A stretch of DNA of 10,224 nucleotides from Salibacteraceae bacterium (GCA_023262195.1 JALRDM010000174.1:1-10224); one strand, 5' to 3'; shown: positions 1 through 7,730, counted from the first letter of the stretch. The notes: generated from the sequence alone by a model not told the origin. Numbers and translations: made by a program.

Positions 1-242
1 CCTCGGCAATGGGGTATGACGATTATTTCAAATCATTTAGAGGCAATGAAATCACCGATGATCATCGGTATTTAAATGAGTTGGCAAAAATCCCAACCAT
101 CGATGTGATTCACTATGAAATGGGGAGAAATGATTTTGGGGCTTTCCATCACACACATGACGATACCATGGAAATCATTGATAAATCCACGTTAAAAGTG
201 GTTGGCAACGTAATGATGCAAGTAATCTATCAAGAGCGATAG
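1..242 (+). CDS. M28 family zinc peptidase / glutaminyl cyclase-like protein, C-terminal fragment
   Basis: This is the last ~80 residues of a gene whose start lies left of the window; the frame is open to base 3, so the ATG at 9 is an internal Met. The visible part ends with a TAG stop at 240-242. It contains VIHYE, then FGAFHHTHDDTMEIIDKSTL, then a final helix ending in VIYQER. In the M28 family the HTxxD stretch near the C-terminus carries the last zinc-ligand His, and the Bacteroidota branch resembling glutaminyl-peptide cyclotransferases ends in just this way. Such proteins are usually exported and act as aminopeptidases or cyclise N-terminal Gln; which applies here cannot be told because the N-terminus and the other metal ligands are outside the window. 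Family assignment is by recognition of the C-terminal motif. The gene is followed by a possible terminator and then polA on the same strand. Confidence 0.8.
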   Translation, partial: SAMGYDDYFKSFRGNEITDDHRYLNELAKIPTIDVIHYEMGRNDFGAFHHTHDDTMEIIDKSTLKVVGNVMMQVIYQER

Positions 243-251
243 AATCATTCA

Positions 252-285
252 ATCTGGAGCGTATTCTCGAGGTAGATATTTTTTT
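252..285 (+). terminator. Possible intrinsic terminator after the M28 peptidase gene
   Basis: Ten bases after the peptidase stop, 252-259 can fold onto 266-273 with a 6-base loop. Seven of eight positions pair (one G-T wobble, one G-G mismatch). Five bases after the stem comes a run of seven T (279-285). The position and T-run fit a Rho-independent terminator, but the stem is weak and imperfect and the T-run is not directly adjacent, so this is a candidate only. Confidence 0.35.
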
Positions 286-383
286 GAGTCCTAATATACG
301 GACATTTAAAAGGCCATTTTGCCGTGTTGTTACCATGCAATGTCTGACCATTACCTTACTTTTCGCCTCGATATTTAATTCTT

Positions 384-3170
384 ATGGCGGAAGACAAAAG
401 ACTATTTTTCATCGATGCTTATGCGTTGATTTTTAGAGCGTATTACTCGTTTATTTCAAATCCACGCATCAATAGTAAAGGTTTGAATACCTCCGCAATG
501 TTTGGATTTACAAACACACTGTGGAGTCTATTACAAAAGGAAAAGCCCACACATATTGCCGTGGTTTTTGACCCACCGGGCGATAAGAGCTTTCGGGTTG
601 AACAGTTTTCAGATTACAAAGCCAATAGAGAGGCGACCCCTGAAGACATTAAAACTTCCGTGCCGTACATAAAAGCCATCATCGAAGGATTCAAGATACC
701 TGTGATCGAAATTCCAGGCTTTGAGGCGGACGATACCATTGGCACATTAGCCAAGAAGGGAAAAGCTGCCGGCTATGATGTCTATATGGTTACACCTGAT
801 AAAGACTACGCTCAACTGGTTGAAGATGGAATCTATATGTATAAACCTGGCCGTAGTGGTGGTGATGTGGAAATACTCGGAGTGAAAGAGGTGTGTGAGA
901 AATATGAAATAGAAAAGCCTGAGCAATTCATTGACATTCTTGGTATGATGGGAGATAGTGTAGATAATATTCCTGGAATACCTGGGGTTGGCTTAAAGAC
1001 TGCCATCAAGTTTATAAAGCAATTTGGGTCACTTGAAGGTCTGTATGAAAACACGGACAAAATCAAGGGTAAAATGAAGGAAAAAGTGGAGGCGAATCGC
1101 GAGCAGGCTTTCATGTCAAAGGAACTAGCCACAATCGTGATCGATGTGCCTGTGGAATTTGATGAGAAAGCCTTAATCATTGAAGAACCTGATAAAGAGA
1201 AGCTCTTGGCAGTTTTTGAAGACCTTGAGTTCCGAACACTAGGGCGGAATATTCTTGGTGAAGCGGTAAGCGTGGTCAAGTCAAATGAAGATGCTCCACA
1301 ACTCGATTTATTCGGAAGTGACGATGAAAGCAATGCGCCAAGTCCTGCTTCAGAAATCAAAACAATTGAGGATACCGATCATGATTATAATCGGGTGGAA
1401 GGGGACGAAGCCATCAAGGAGTTAGTTTCACAGTTCTTAAAGTCAAAATCGTTTTGTTTCGACACTGAAACCACCGGGATCGATCCGCATCAAGCCGAAT
1501 TGGTTGGCATAGCCTTTTCGAAAGAATCGGGCAAGGCATATTATATTCCCATACCCTCCGATCAAGATAAGACCCGACACATTTTAAGCCTACTAAAACC
1601 ATTGCTTGAGCAAAAAGAAATAGAAAAGGTAGGGCAGAATATAAAATATGATATAGAGGTGTTGGCGCACCATGGTATTTCGGTTCAAGGGCCATTATTC
1701 GATACCATGATTGCCCATTTTCTGCTTCATCCAGATATGAAAAACAACATGGATGATATGGCGGAGTATTACCTTTCTTACAAACCTGTGTCCATTGAAA
1801 CACTCATAGGCCCTAAAGGAAATAAGCAGGGAAATATGCGTGATGTGCCAGTGGAGGACGTGGTGGATTACGCGTGCGAGGATGCCGATATCACTTGGCA
1901 ACTTAAGCTTGCTATTGAAAATGAAATGACCGAGGAACACGTCCTCAAACTGTTCAAAGAAATGGAGTGCCCATTAATCTCTGTGTTGGCCGACATGGAG
2001 AATGAAGGAATAAAGCTGGATGTGCCTGCCTTGAATGCAATGAGCGAATCGCTCAATGAGGAAGCCATATCTATGAAAGAAAAGGTGTTTGAATTGGCGG
2101 GTGTAGAATTCAACCTCGATTCTCCAAAACAGCTGGGCGAGATACTCTTTGATCATTTAAAGATTGATGAAAACGCCAAAAAAACCAAAACAGGCCAATA
2201 TCAAACCAACGAGTCAACGCTTGAAAAACTAGCACAGAAGCACGAGATTATCCCAATCATACTGGATTATCGCAGTGTAAGGAAGCTCAAAAGCACTTAT
2301 GTCGATAGTCTTCCGCAAATGGTCAATCCAAAAACAGGCAGGGTGCATACCAACTATATGCAGACCGTTGCTGCCACGGGCAGACTTTCGTCCAATAATC
2401 CCAATCTTCAAAATATACCCATCCGCACAGATCGTGGTAGAGAGGTGCGCAAAGCGTTTATCCCACGTAATGACGATTATTTAATGCTTGCTGCAGATTA
2501 TTCGCAAGTTGAGCTCAGAATTATTGCAGCCATCAGCGAAGACGATGGCATGATAAACGCCTTTAAAGATGGCCTTGATATTCACAGGGCTACGGCAGCT
2601 AAAGTTTTTGGTGTTGATTTAGACGATGTTACCCGCGATATGCGAAGCAAGGCCAAGGCGGTAAATTTTGGCATTGCTTATGGCCAAGGCGCCTTCGGTT
2701 TAGCCCAGAACTTAGGTATTTCTAGAGGTGAAGCCCGAGAAATTATTGATAGTTATGTAAAACAATTTCCTGGAATCACTAAGTATAAGGAGAGCAGTAT
2801 TGAGATTGCTCGGAAGACGGGCTATGCAGAAACCATCATGGGTAGAAGAAGGTACGTGCCGGATATCAACTCAAAAAATCATGTGGTGCGGAGTGCTGCT
2901 GAACGCAATGCCATCAACGCTCCCATTCAAGGATCGGCAGCCGATGTGATTAAAGTAGCCATGATTAATCTGCAAAAAGCCTTGAAAGAGAAAGGCTTCA
3001 AAAGCAAGATGCTATTGCAAGTACATGATGAACTGGTATTCGATGCTCATAAATCAGAAGTTGAAGAAATTACACCGATTATCCGCAAGGAGATGGAAAA
3101 GGCGCATGAGCTCATTGTGCCACTTGTTGTTGACATTAGCACTGGCAATAATTGGTTGGAGGCACATTGA
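384..3170 (+). CDS. polA: DNA polymerase I, full length with 5'-nuclease, proofreading and polymerase domains
   Basis: Removes RNA primers, fills gaps in lagging-strand synthesis and acts in excision repair. The 928 residues equal the E. coli length, and key residues fall at almost the same numbers. 5'-nuclease domain (about 1-290): FEADD at 113-117, TPDKDY at 137-142 (metal ligands D139, D141) and GDSVDN with a helix-hairpin-helix near 190-208. Proofreading domain (about 345-530) is intact: D360 and E362 of DTETTG, D423 of NIKYD, Y496 and D500 of YACEDAD. Many bacterial PolA proteins have lost these residues. Polymerase domain (about 540-928): motif A DYSQVELR with D705, motif B with R754, K758, F762 and Y766, motif C HDE with D882. 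The acidic linker (about 290-340) carries QLDLF at 306-310, which matches the beta-clamp-binding consensus. The ATG at 384 has no Shine-Dalgarno, only an AT-rich leader, and no good promoter match was found in 286-383. Confidence 0.98.
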   Translation: MAEDKRLFFIDAYALIFRAYYSFISNPRINSKGLNTSAMFGFTNTLWSLLQKEKPTHIAVVFDPPGDKSFRVEQFSDYKANREATPEDIKTSVPYIKAIIEGFKIPVIEIPGFEADDTIGTLAKKGKAAGYDVYMVTPDKDYAQLVEDGIYMYKPGRSGGDVEILGVKEVCEKYEIEKPEQFIDILGMMGDSVDNIPGIPGVGLKTAIKFIKQFGSLEGLYENTDKIKGKMKEKVEANREQAFMSKELATIVIDVPVEFDEKALIIEEPDKEKLLAVFEDLEFRTLGRNILGEAVSVVKSNEDAPQLDLFGSDDESNAPSPASEIKTIEDTDHDYNRVEGDEAIKELVSQFLKSKSFCFDTETTGIDPHQAELVGIAFSKESGKAYYIPIPSDQDKTRHILSLLKPLLEQKEIEKVGQNIKYDIEVLAHHGISVQGPLFDTMIAHFLLHPDMKNNMDDMAEYYLSYKPVSIETLIGPKGNKQGNMRDVPVEDVVDYACEDADITWQLKLAIENEMTEEHVLKLFKEMECPLISVLADMENEGIKLDVPALNAMSESLNEEAISMKEKVFELAGVEFNLDSPKQLGEILFDHLKIDENAKKTKTGQYQTNESTLEKLAQKHEIIPIILDYRSVRKLKSTYVDSLPQMVNPKTGRVHTNYMQTVAATGRLSSNNPNLQNIPIRTDRGREVRKAFIPRNDDYLMLAADYSQVELRIIAAISEDDGMINAFKDGLDIHRATAAKVFGVDLDDVTRDMRSKAKAVNFGIAYGQGAFGLAQNLGISRGEAREIIDSYVKQFPGITKYKESSIEIARKTGYAETIMGRRRYVPDINSKNHVVRSAAERNAINAPIQGSAADVIKVAMINLQKALKEKGFKSKMLLQVHDELVFDAHKSEVEEITPIIRKEMEKAHELIVPLVVDISTGNNWLEAH

Positions 3171-3197
3171 TTTATATGCATAATCAGGATATGTTTG
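3167..3197 (+). promoter_or_regulatory. Bacteroidota-type promoter for the lipoprotein-yicC-gmk-nadD unit
   Basis: TTG at 3167-3169, a 20-base spacer and TATGTTTG at 3190-3197 fit the consensus described for Flavobacterium promoters, TTG-N(17-23)-TAnnTTTG, with no mismatch. The -33 element overlaps the end of polA (TGA at 3168-3170). Transcription would begin about 7 bases after the box, near 3204, leaving a leader of about 10 bases that contains GGAG (3207-3210) before the ATG at 3215. This rules against the in-frame upstream ATG at 3176, which would lie inside the promoter. Matches to such a short consensus can occur by chance, but position and spacing make this the best promoter in the window. 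Confidence 0.6.
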
Positions 3198-3214
3198 TAG
3201 TAATCCGGAGAGAT

Positions 3215-4114
3215 ATGAAATATTTTACCCTAGCCTTATGTGTGTTTTTACTTGCCAGTTGCGGTGGCGGTGCTGAAGAAAAAACTTCGGGTGTAAAAAG
3301 AGACACCAACTCCAGCGATAGCGTTGAGTTTTTTAGAAGTGATGTGGTAGAGCGTGCAACGCGGGTTTTTTACGCCATGCCTTCGCACTTGGAGTTATCA
3401 ACCATGATTAAGTCAACCGGGGGAGAATTTCAAAAAGATTTTATGCATGATTCGCAAAAAGCAAACACCTATCAATCTACCATGAAGCGTGCATTGGCAC
3501 TTGGGGTTTATGGGGCAGACTTAAGCTACTCAGCCGTTTACGAGCAACAAAACGAAGCCCTGAAATATTTGGCTGCCACGAAAAGAATTGGAGAATCTAT
3601 CGGGATTCAAGAAGCTTTCTCAGCCAATTTTATTGAACGTGCCAACGCTAATCTTGATAATAGAGATTCTATGTTGGCTATTATGACCGAAATGTATTGG
3701 GAATCGAACAGTCAGCTCGAGGAAGAGAGCCGCGAACACATTTCATTGTTGGTTATGGCTGGAGGTTGGATTGAAGGACTTTACCTCGCCTGTAAACTCA
3801 CTCAAGATGTCACCACGGTAGACATCACCGATCGAATTGCAGAACAAAAGTTTGCAGCCGATCAGCTCACAGAAATGTTTGATGTTTACAGCGAAGACGA
3901 CTACATGATTGAGGAGTCTTACGAAATGTTTAAACCATTGCTTGCGAAGTTTGGTGAGTTAAATGTGGAGATATCAAACTCGAGCATATCGAAAGATGAA
4001 TCTTCAGGTGTGCATACCATAGGTGGTGAAACAAAAGTCGAACTGCCAGCAGAAACGCTTGAAGAGATTAAGAAGGAAACTTTTGCGCTTCGTCAAAAAC
4101 TAATTGAACCATGA
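3215..4114 (+). CDS. Conserved Bacteroidota lipoprotein of unknown function
   Basis: A 299-residue predicted lipoprotein. It begins with MKY, a hydrophobic core (residues 4-13) and the lipobox LASC, with C16 as the acylated residue, followed by GGGAEEK, probably a flexible tether. It should therefore sit in the inner or outer membrane facing the periplasm or surface. The mature part looks mostly helical, with conserved-looking blocks FYAMPSHLEL (52-61), GVYGADLSYSAVY (97-109) and GGWIEGLYLA (183-192), and a charged C-terminus. I recall similar uncharacterised lipoproteins in other Bacteroidota but know no function and assign none. The ATG at 3215 was chosen because it starts a proper signal peptide, has GGAG four bases upstream and follows a promoter match; the TTG at 3152 and ATG at 3176 in the same frame would bury the signal peptide. 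The stop overlaps the next start (ATGA, 4111-4114), so the two products are probably translationally coupled and may work together. Confidence 0.85.
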   Translation: MKYFTLALCVFLLASCGGGAEEKTSGVKRDTNSSDSVEFFRSDVVERATRVFYAMPSHLELSTMIKSTGGEFQKDFMHDSQKANTYQSTMKRALALGVYGADLSYSAVYEQQNEALKYLAATKRIGESIGIQEAFSANFIERANANLDNRDSMLAIMTEMYWESNSQLEEESREHISLLVMAGGWIEGLYLACKLTQDVTTVDITDRIAEQKFAADQLTEMFDVYSEDDYMIEESYEMFKPLLAKFGELNVEISNSSISKDESSGVHTIGGETKVELPAETLEEIKKETFALRQKLIEP

Positions 4115-4551
4115 TAAAGCTTAGTACTTATTTCATGGCCATTGCATTTGTAATGTTGGCCGCAACCAGCACTCAAGCTCAATGTAAAATGTTCACAAAA
4201 AAGAAGTGCATGAATACGCTTGCCGAGTACACCAGCAATGGGCAGTATAATGGTGCGGTAATGTTTGAGGGAGAGGAAGCTACATTGATGCAAACCTTTT
4301 ATTCTGGTAAAAACTACAAGCTGGTAGTTTGTGCTCATCCTGCCATCAGTGATGGGACGTACTTTGAAATCAATGACTACAGAGGAAATCCAATCTACTC
4401 TAGTGAGGATTCAGGAAATCCAGAGTTTGAGTTTAATGTACAATCGACACAACAGCTTAAAATTCGCATCGTAGTTCCCGATCAAAATAAAGAAGCGCAG
4501 ATCAAAAAAAATGGATGCGTATCGGTGTTGGTTGGGTTTCAAGAAAACTAA
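4111..4551 (+). CDS. Small secreted protein of unknown function, partner of the lipoprotein
   Basis: A 146-residue protein with an N-terminal signal peptide (hydrophobic residues about 5-18, ending ATSTQAQ) probably cleaved just before C25 or within the AQA stretch. No lipobox is evident, so it should be released into the periplasm or beyond. The mature ~122 residues contain four cysteines (C25, C33, C74, C136), which could make two disulfides, and the pattern of alternating residues (FYSGKNYKLVVCAHP, QQLKIRIVVP, GCVSVLVGF) suggests a small beta-sandwich. I recall similar short proteins ending in GC-V-VLVGF-type motifs in other Bacteroidota, all uncharacterised; no enzyme motif is visible. 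It overlaps the lipoprotein stop by four bases and is followed 48 bases later by yicC. A role as a binding or accessory protein for the lipoprotein is inference from this coupling only. Confidence 0.82.
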   Translation: MIKLSTYFMAIAFVMLAATSTQAQCKMFTKKKCMNTLAEYTSNGQYNGAVMFEGEEATLMQTFYSGKNYKLVVCAHPAISDGTYFEINDYRGNPIYSSEDSGNPEFEFNVQSTQQLKIRIVVPDQNKEAQIKKNGCVSVLVGFQEN

Positions 4552-4599
4552 CCCCAATTTTCACGGGCGGGTACTTGCTTGAACCTCTATTTTCGCTTC

Positions 4600-5481
4600 A
4601 TGACTTTTTCAATGACAGGTTATGGCAAACATGCCGACACCTTAAAAGGGCGCAATATCACTGTTGAGCTAAGAACACTCAACAGCAAACAGGCAGACAT
4701 CAACCTGAGAATGCCTTTCATTTATCGCGAAATTGAATTCGAGCTTCGAGACGTGCTTTCGGCTGGATTAAACCGAGGCAAGATCGATCTTTCCATACAA
4801 AGAGAACTTGCTTCAGGTGAGTCGCAGAGCTCTATTAACCAGGCTTTAGCAAAGCAGTATTCGGTTCAACTTAAAAAGACAGAGACCGAATTGGGCTTAA
4901 TCAGCTCGGATGAAGCGCACTTGCGAATAATTATGAGTATGCCCGATGTATTCACCACCGAGCCGGATACCCTTACTGAAGAAGAGAAGTTACTGCTTAA
5001 ATCATTGGTGCAGTCTTGCGTGGAGCGATGTATGGCTTTTAGAAAACAAGAGGGAGAAAAGTTGGCTGATGTGCTAAAGCAAGGGGTTGAATCCATTCTA
5101 GACAAGTTGAAGCAGGTAGAGCCTTTTGAAAAAGGCAGGATAGAACGCATCAAGAATCGAATTAATGGGAATCTAACGGAAGGTCTTTCTGATCATGGCA
5201 GCATCGATAAAGATCGTTTCGAACAAGAGCTGATTTATTACCTTGAGAAGATTGACATCACCGAGGAGAAGGTTAGGCTCAAAGCACACTGCGATTTCTT
5301 CTTGAAAACATTGGCCGAAGAAGAAGTGAAAGGAAAAAAACTAAGCTTCATTTCACAAGAAATGGGTCGAGAAATTAATACGCTCGGCAGTAAGGCCCAG
5401 CACACTGATATTCAGAAGTTAGTCGTGGGAATGAAAGATGAGTTGGAGAAAATTAAGGAACAAGTACTGAACGTATTATAG
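4600..5481 (+). CDS. yicC: YicC/YloC family endoribonuclease
   Basis: The 293 residues match the family's usual length (E. coli YicC 287). The N-terminus MTFSMTGYGK is the family hallmark (SMTGYG at 4-9), followed by VELRTLNSKQ (22-31). The C-terminal DUF1732-type domain (about 207-293) shows FEQELIYYLEKIDITEE, VRLKAHCDFF and GKKLSFISQEMGREINTLGSK (245-265). E. coli YicC has been reported as an endoribonuclease involved in small-RNA turnover; the same activity here is inferred from family membership. The ATG at 4600 gives the standard N-terminus; the upstream TTG at 4579 would add seven residues not seen in the family. The neighbours gmk and nadD recur with yicC in Bacteroidota, probably as one operon. 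The TAG stop is in the same frame as gmk and only one codon before its start. Confidence 0.93.
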   Translation: MTFSMTGYGKHADTLKGRNITVELRTLNSKQADINLRMPFIYREIEFELRDVLSAGLNRGKIDLSIQRELASGESQSSINQALAKQYSVQLKKTETELGLISSDEAHLRIIMSMPDVFTTEPDTLTEEEKLLLKSLVQSCVERCMAFRKQEGEKLADVLKQGVESILDKLKQVEPFEKGRIERIKNRINGNLTEGLSDHGSIDKDRFEQELIYYLEKIDITEEKVRLKAHCDFFLKTLAEEEVKGKKLSFISQEMGREINTLGSKAQHTDIQKLVVGMKDELEKIKEQVLNVL

Positions 5482-5484
5482 GCC

Positions 5485-6051
5485 TTGGAAACAAAAGCAA
5501 TCATATTTTCCGCTCCTTCAGGAGCTGGTAAAACAACCATCGTGCGTGCCCTGCTCGAGCAAAACTTGCCTATGGAATTTTCCATTTCAGCTACCAGTCG
5601 CGAGCCGCGCGGTGCAGAAGAGCACGGTAAGGACTACTACTTTCTGGGCATCAATGGATTCAAGCTCGCCATTGACAATGATGAGCTTTTGGAATGGGAA
5701 GAAGTGTATCCAAACCAATTTTACGGTACGCTGAACCGTGAAACGAATAGGATTTGGAAAAGCGGGAAAGCAGTAATCTTTGATGTGGATGTGTATGGCG
5801 GTATCGAAATCAAAAAGAAACTTGGGGAAAATGCCCTTTCAATTTTTGTTAAGCCTCCGAATATGGAAGCCTTAGAGCAACGGCTCACCAATCGTGGAAC
5901 GGAGACTCAAGAAAAAATCAAAGTTCGATTAGCCAAGGCCGAGCAAGAGTTAGCATTGAGTCCAGAGTTTGACTTCATTTTGACCAACGATGATCTGGAA
6001 TCGGCTATTTATCAGGCTGCTGAGCGTATCAAAGCGTTTTTGACCAAATGA
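5485..6051 (+). CDS. gmk: Guanylate kinase, TTG start
   Basis: Phosphorylates GMP (and dGMP) to GDP with ATP in the cytoplasm; normally essential for GTP supply and for recycling GMP. The 188 residues are close to the family's 190-207. The P-loop APSGAGKTT spans 10-18 with K16; the GMP-binding segment SISATSREPRGAEEHGKDYY follows, then EWEEVYPNQFYGT, the FDVDVYGG strand and the lid/adenine region ending FDFILTNDD. The start is forced: the frame is closed by the yicC TAG at 5479-5481, the next ATG (5572) lies beyond the P-loop, and the only standard start between is TTG at 5485. No Shine-Dalgarno is visible, so translation probably depends on coupling to yicC. The stop overlaps the nadD start (ATGA, 6048-6051). 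Confidence 0.95.
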   Translation: METKAIIFSAPSGAGKTTIVRALLEQNLPMEFSISATSREPRGAEEHGKDYYFLGINGFKLAIDNDELLEWEEVYPNQFYGTLNRETNRIWKSGKAVIFDVDVYGGIEIKKKLGENALSIFVKPPNMEALEQRLTNRGTETQEKIKVRLAKAEQELALSPEFDFILTNDDLESAIYQAAERIKAFLTK

Positions 6052-6632
6052 AAAAGGTCGGGCTTTTTTTTGGATCGTTTAATCCCATACATGTGGGTCA
6101 CTTAATCATCGCCAACCATTTGGTGGAGCACACGGAGTTAGACGAGGTTTGGTTTGTAGTTTCTCCTCAAAATCCAGATAAGCAGAAAGCATCGATGCTC
6201 GAGGACGATCATAGAATGGCGCTGGTCAGACTGGCAATCGAAGACAATCCGAAGTTCAAGGCAAGCAATGTAGAATTTGATTTGCCCAAACCATCCTATA
6301 CCATTCGCACCTTGGTAGAGCTTAGCGAGCAGCACCCAAGTTTTGAGTTTGCATTAATAATGGGCGAAGACAACTTACGCTCGCTACACAAATGGAAAAG
6401 CCACCAAGAAATAGTGCAGAATCACCACGTGTACGTTTATCCTCGAATTAATCAAGAAAAAAAGCCGGAAGGCATCTATGCCAATCATCCATCGATCACC
6501 TATGTTGATGCTCCGGTTATGAAGATTTCCGCAAGCCACATCAGAAAGTGTATTAAGGATTCAAAAAGCGTGGAATACATGCTCACCGAGCCCGTATATC
6601 AATACGTGGAGGAGATGCATTTTTATAAGTAG
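6048..6632 (+). CDS. nadD: Nicotinate-nucleotide adenylyltransferase
   Basis: Joins nicotinate mononucleotide and ATP to give deamido-NAD, the step before NAD synthetase in both de novo and salvage routes. The 194 residues fit the family. The nucleotidyltransferase signature GSFNPIHVGH lies at 9-18 (the GxFxPxHxGH type, H15 and H18 binding ATP), the substrate-binding block SYTIRTL at 83-89, and ISASHIR at 160-166 is the ISxTxIR-type ATP-binding motif. It starts inside the gmk stop with a 4-base overlap, indicating coupled translation. It is the last gene of the + strand cluster: the stop at 6630-6632 faces the paaE stop 21 bases away. Codons 6-8 lie in a run of eight T, which is a possible slippage site but leaves the frame intact here. 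Confidence 0.96.
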   Translation: MKKVGLFFGSFNPIHVGHLIIANHLVEHTELDEVWFVVSPQNPDKQKASMLEDDHRMALVRLAIEDNPKFKASNVEFDLPKPSYTIRTLVELSEQHPSFEFALIMGEDNLRSLHKWKSHQEIVQNHHVYVYPRINQEKKPEGIYANHPSITYVDAPVMKISASHIRKCIKDSKSVEYMLTEPVYQYVEEMHFYK

Positions 6633-6656
6633 AGCAATGCAGAAAGTGTTGCTCTA
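6630..6656. terminator. Inverted repeat containing both convergent stop codons (nadD/paaE)
   Basis: TAGAGCAA (6630-6637) and TTGCTCTA (6649-6656) form a perfect 8-bp stem around an 11-base loop. The outer three bases on each side are the TAG stops of nadD (+) and paaE (-). Both transcripts would end in the same hairpin. Only three of eight pairs are G-C and neither side is followed by a T-run, so intrinsic termination is doubtful. It could instead protect 3' ends or be coincidental. Confidence 0.35.
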
Positions 6657-7730
6657 AACCTCATCAAAGTTTACGGTTACTTCTTCAGTCGTAGGGTGTG
6701 CCTGGCAGGTTAGAATAAATCCACGCTCAACCTCATCGGGTTCTAGGCTATAGTTTACGTCCATCGCCACTTCTCCAGAATCTAGTTTAGCTCGACACGT
6801 GGCGCAAACACCTCCCTTGCATGCAAAGGGTAGATCCGCCCCATTTTTTAGCGCTACATCAAGAATATTGGTGTCTTCGCTTTGCATATCAAACTCTGTG
6901 GCCATTCCATCCAAAATGATGTTCACCTTGGCTTTGATGTTTTCTCTACCAGTATGCACTTTTTCGCCTTTGCGCTCCGCTAGTTGCTGAGGAGAAGCAA
7001 ATAACTCAAAGTGCACATTCTTTCGATTAACGCCAGCGGATTCCATTGCATCACGCACGGCATCAATCATAGGGGCAGGCCCACAAATGAATACCTCATC
7101 AATGCCTTCGGGTTGGATAAAGTATTTGAAAAATGTATCACACTTTTCGCCATTGATGTGACCTTGCAGAAATGGATATTCATTCGCCTCACGACTCAAA
7201 ACATGGAATACGCGTAGTCGCTCCATGTATTCATTCTTTAAGTCTTCAATCTCTTCTCTGAAGATAATTGAACCCGTGTTTTTATTGCCGTAAATAAGGG
7301 TGAATTCACTTTTGGGTTCCTTGGCTAAGACGGTTTTCATATGCGCCATCACGGGTGTAATGCCGCTACCTGCAGCAAAAGCCACGTAGTGCTTTTCATT
7401 TTCAGGATTTATTTCGGTATAAAACCTGCCCAGCGGAGTCATCACTTCCAGTTCATCGCCCACGTTGAGCTTTTCGTTCGCATAGGTAGAAAAAAGACCG
7501 CCTTCCACTTTTTTGATGGCTACTCTCAGATCATTATCAAGCGGACTGGTACAGATGGAGTAATTCCTACGGATTTGTTCCCCATTTATATCGAGCTTAA
7601 ATGTGAGGTACTGCCCTTGTATGAAGTTGTACTCATCTTGGAGTTCGGTTGGGACATCAAAGGCAACAGAAACTGTATCTTTGGTCTCCCTTCTAACATC
7701 GCTTACACGGAGCTTATGGAATTTGGGCAT
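6654..7730 (-). CDS. paaE: Phenylacetyl-CoA epoxidase reductase subunit (FAD, NAD(P)H, 2Fe-2S)
   Basis: Passes electrons from NAD(P)H through FAD and a plant-type 2Fe-2S centre to the PaaA di-iron site. The 358 residues match PaaE (E. coli 356). In order: FAD-binding barrel (1-~105) with RNYS at 55-58; NAD(P)-binding domain (~115-235) with AAGSGITP at 119-126 and CGPAPM at 216-221; linker with ELFASP at 242-247; C-terminal ferredoxin domain (~265-358) with cysteines C304, C309, C312 and C342 in the CxxxxCxxC...C pattern. The domain order reductase then ferredoxin distinguishes this group from ferredoxin-first dioxygenase reductases. Related reductases serve other oxygenases, so the PaaE call rests partly on divergent paaA-paaB next door. 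The ATG at 7730 fits the family N-terminus and lies about 20 bases after a TAAATTTG box. Confidence 0.92.
   Translation of the reverse strand: MPKFHKLRVSDVRRETKDTVSVAFDVPTELQDEYNFIQGQYLTFKLDINGEQIRRNYSICTSPLDNDLRVAIKKVEGGLFSTYANEKLNVGDELEVMTPLGRFYTEINPENEKHYVAFAAGSGITPVMAHMKTVLAKEPKSEFTLIYGNKNTGSIIFREEIEDLKNEYMERLRVFHVLSREANEYPFLQGHINGEKCDTFFKYFIQPEGIDEVFICGPAPMIDAVRDAMESAGVNRKNVHFELFASPQQLAERKGEKVHTGRENIKAKVNIILDGMATEFDMQSEDTNILDVALKNGADLPFACKGGVCATCRAKLDSGEVAMDVNYSLEPDEVERGFILTCQAHPTTEEVTVNFDEV

Noticed and set aside
288..303. Short inverted repeat GTCC-N8-GGAC upstream of polA
   Set aside because: Only four base pairs, no T-run, and not placed at a convincing promoter; likely chance.
357..364. 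TACTTTTC as the -7 box of a polA promoter
   Set aside because: One mismatch in the key TTTG and the nearest upstream TTG is 27 bases away, outside the 17-23 range.
833..1360. 175-codon open frame on the minus strand inside polA
   Set aside because: Lies opposite well-conserved 5'-nuclease codons, is Ser/Pro-rich without a recognisable domain, and is explained as a shadow of polA codon use.
6064..6071. Run of eight T at the start of nadD as a phase-variation switch
   Set aside because: It simply encodes part of the LFFG strand of the family, the frame is intact, and switching off an essential NAD enzyme is implausible.
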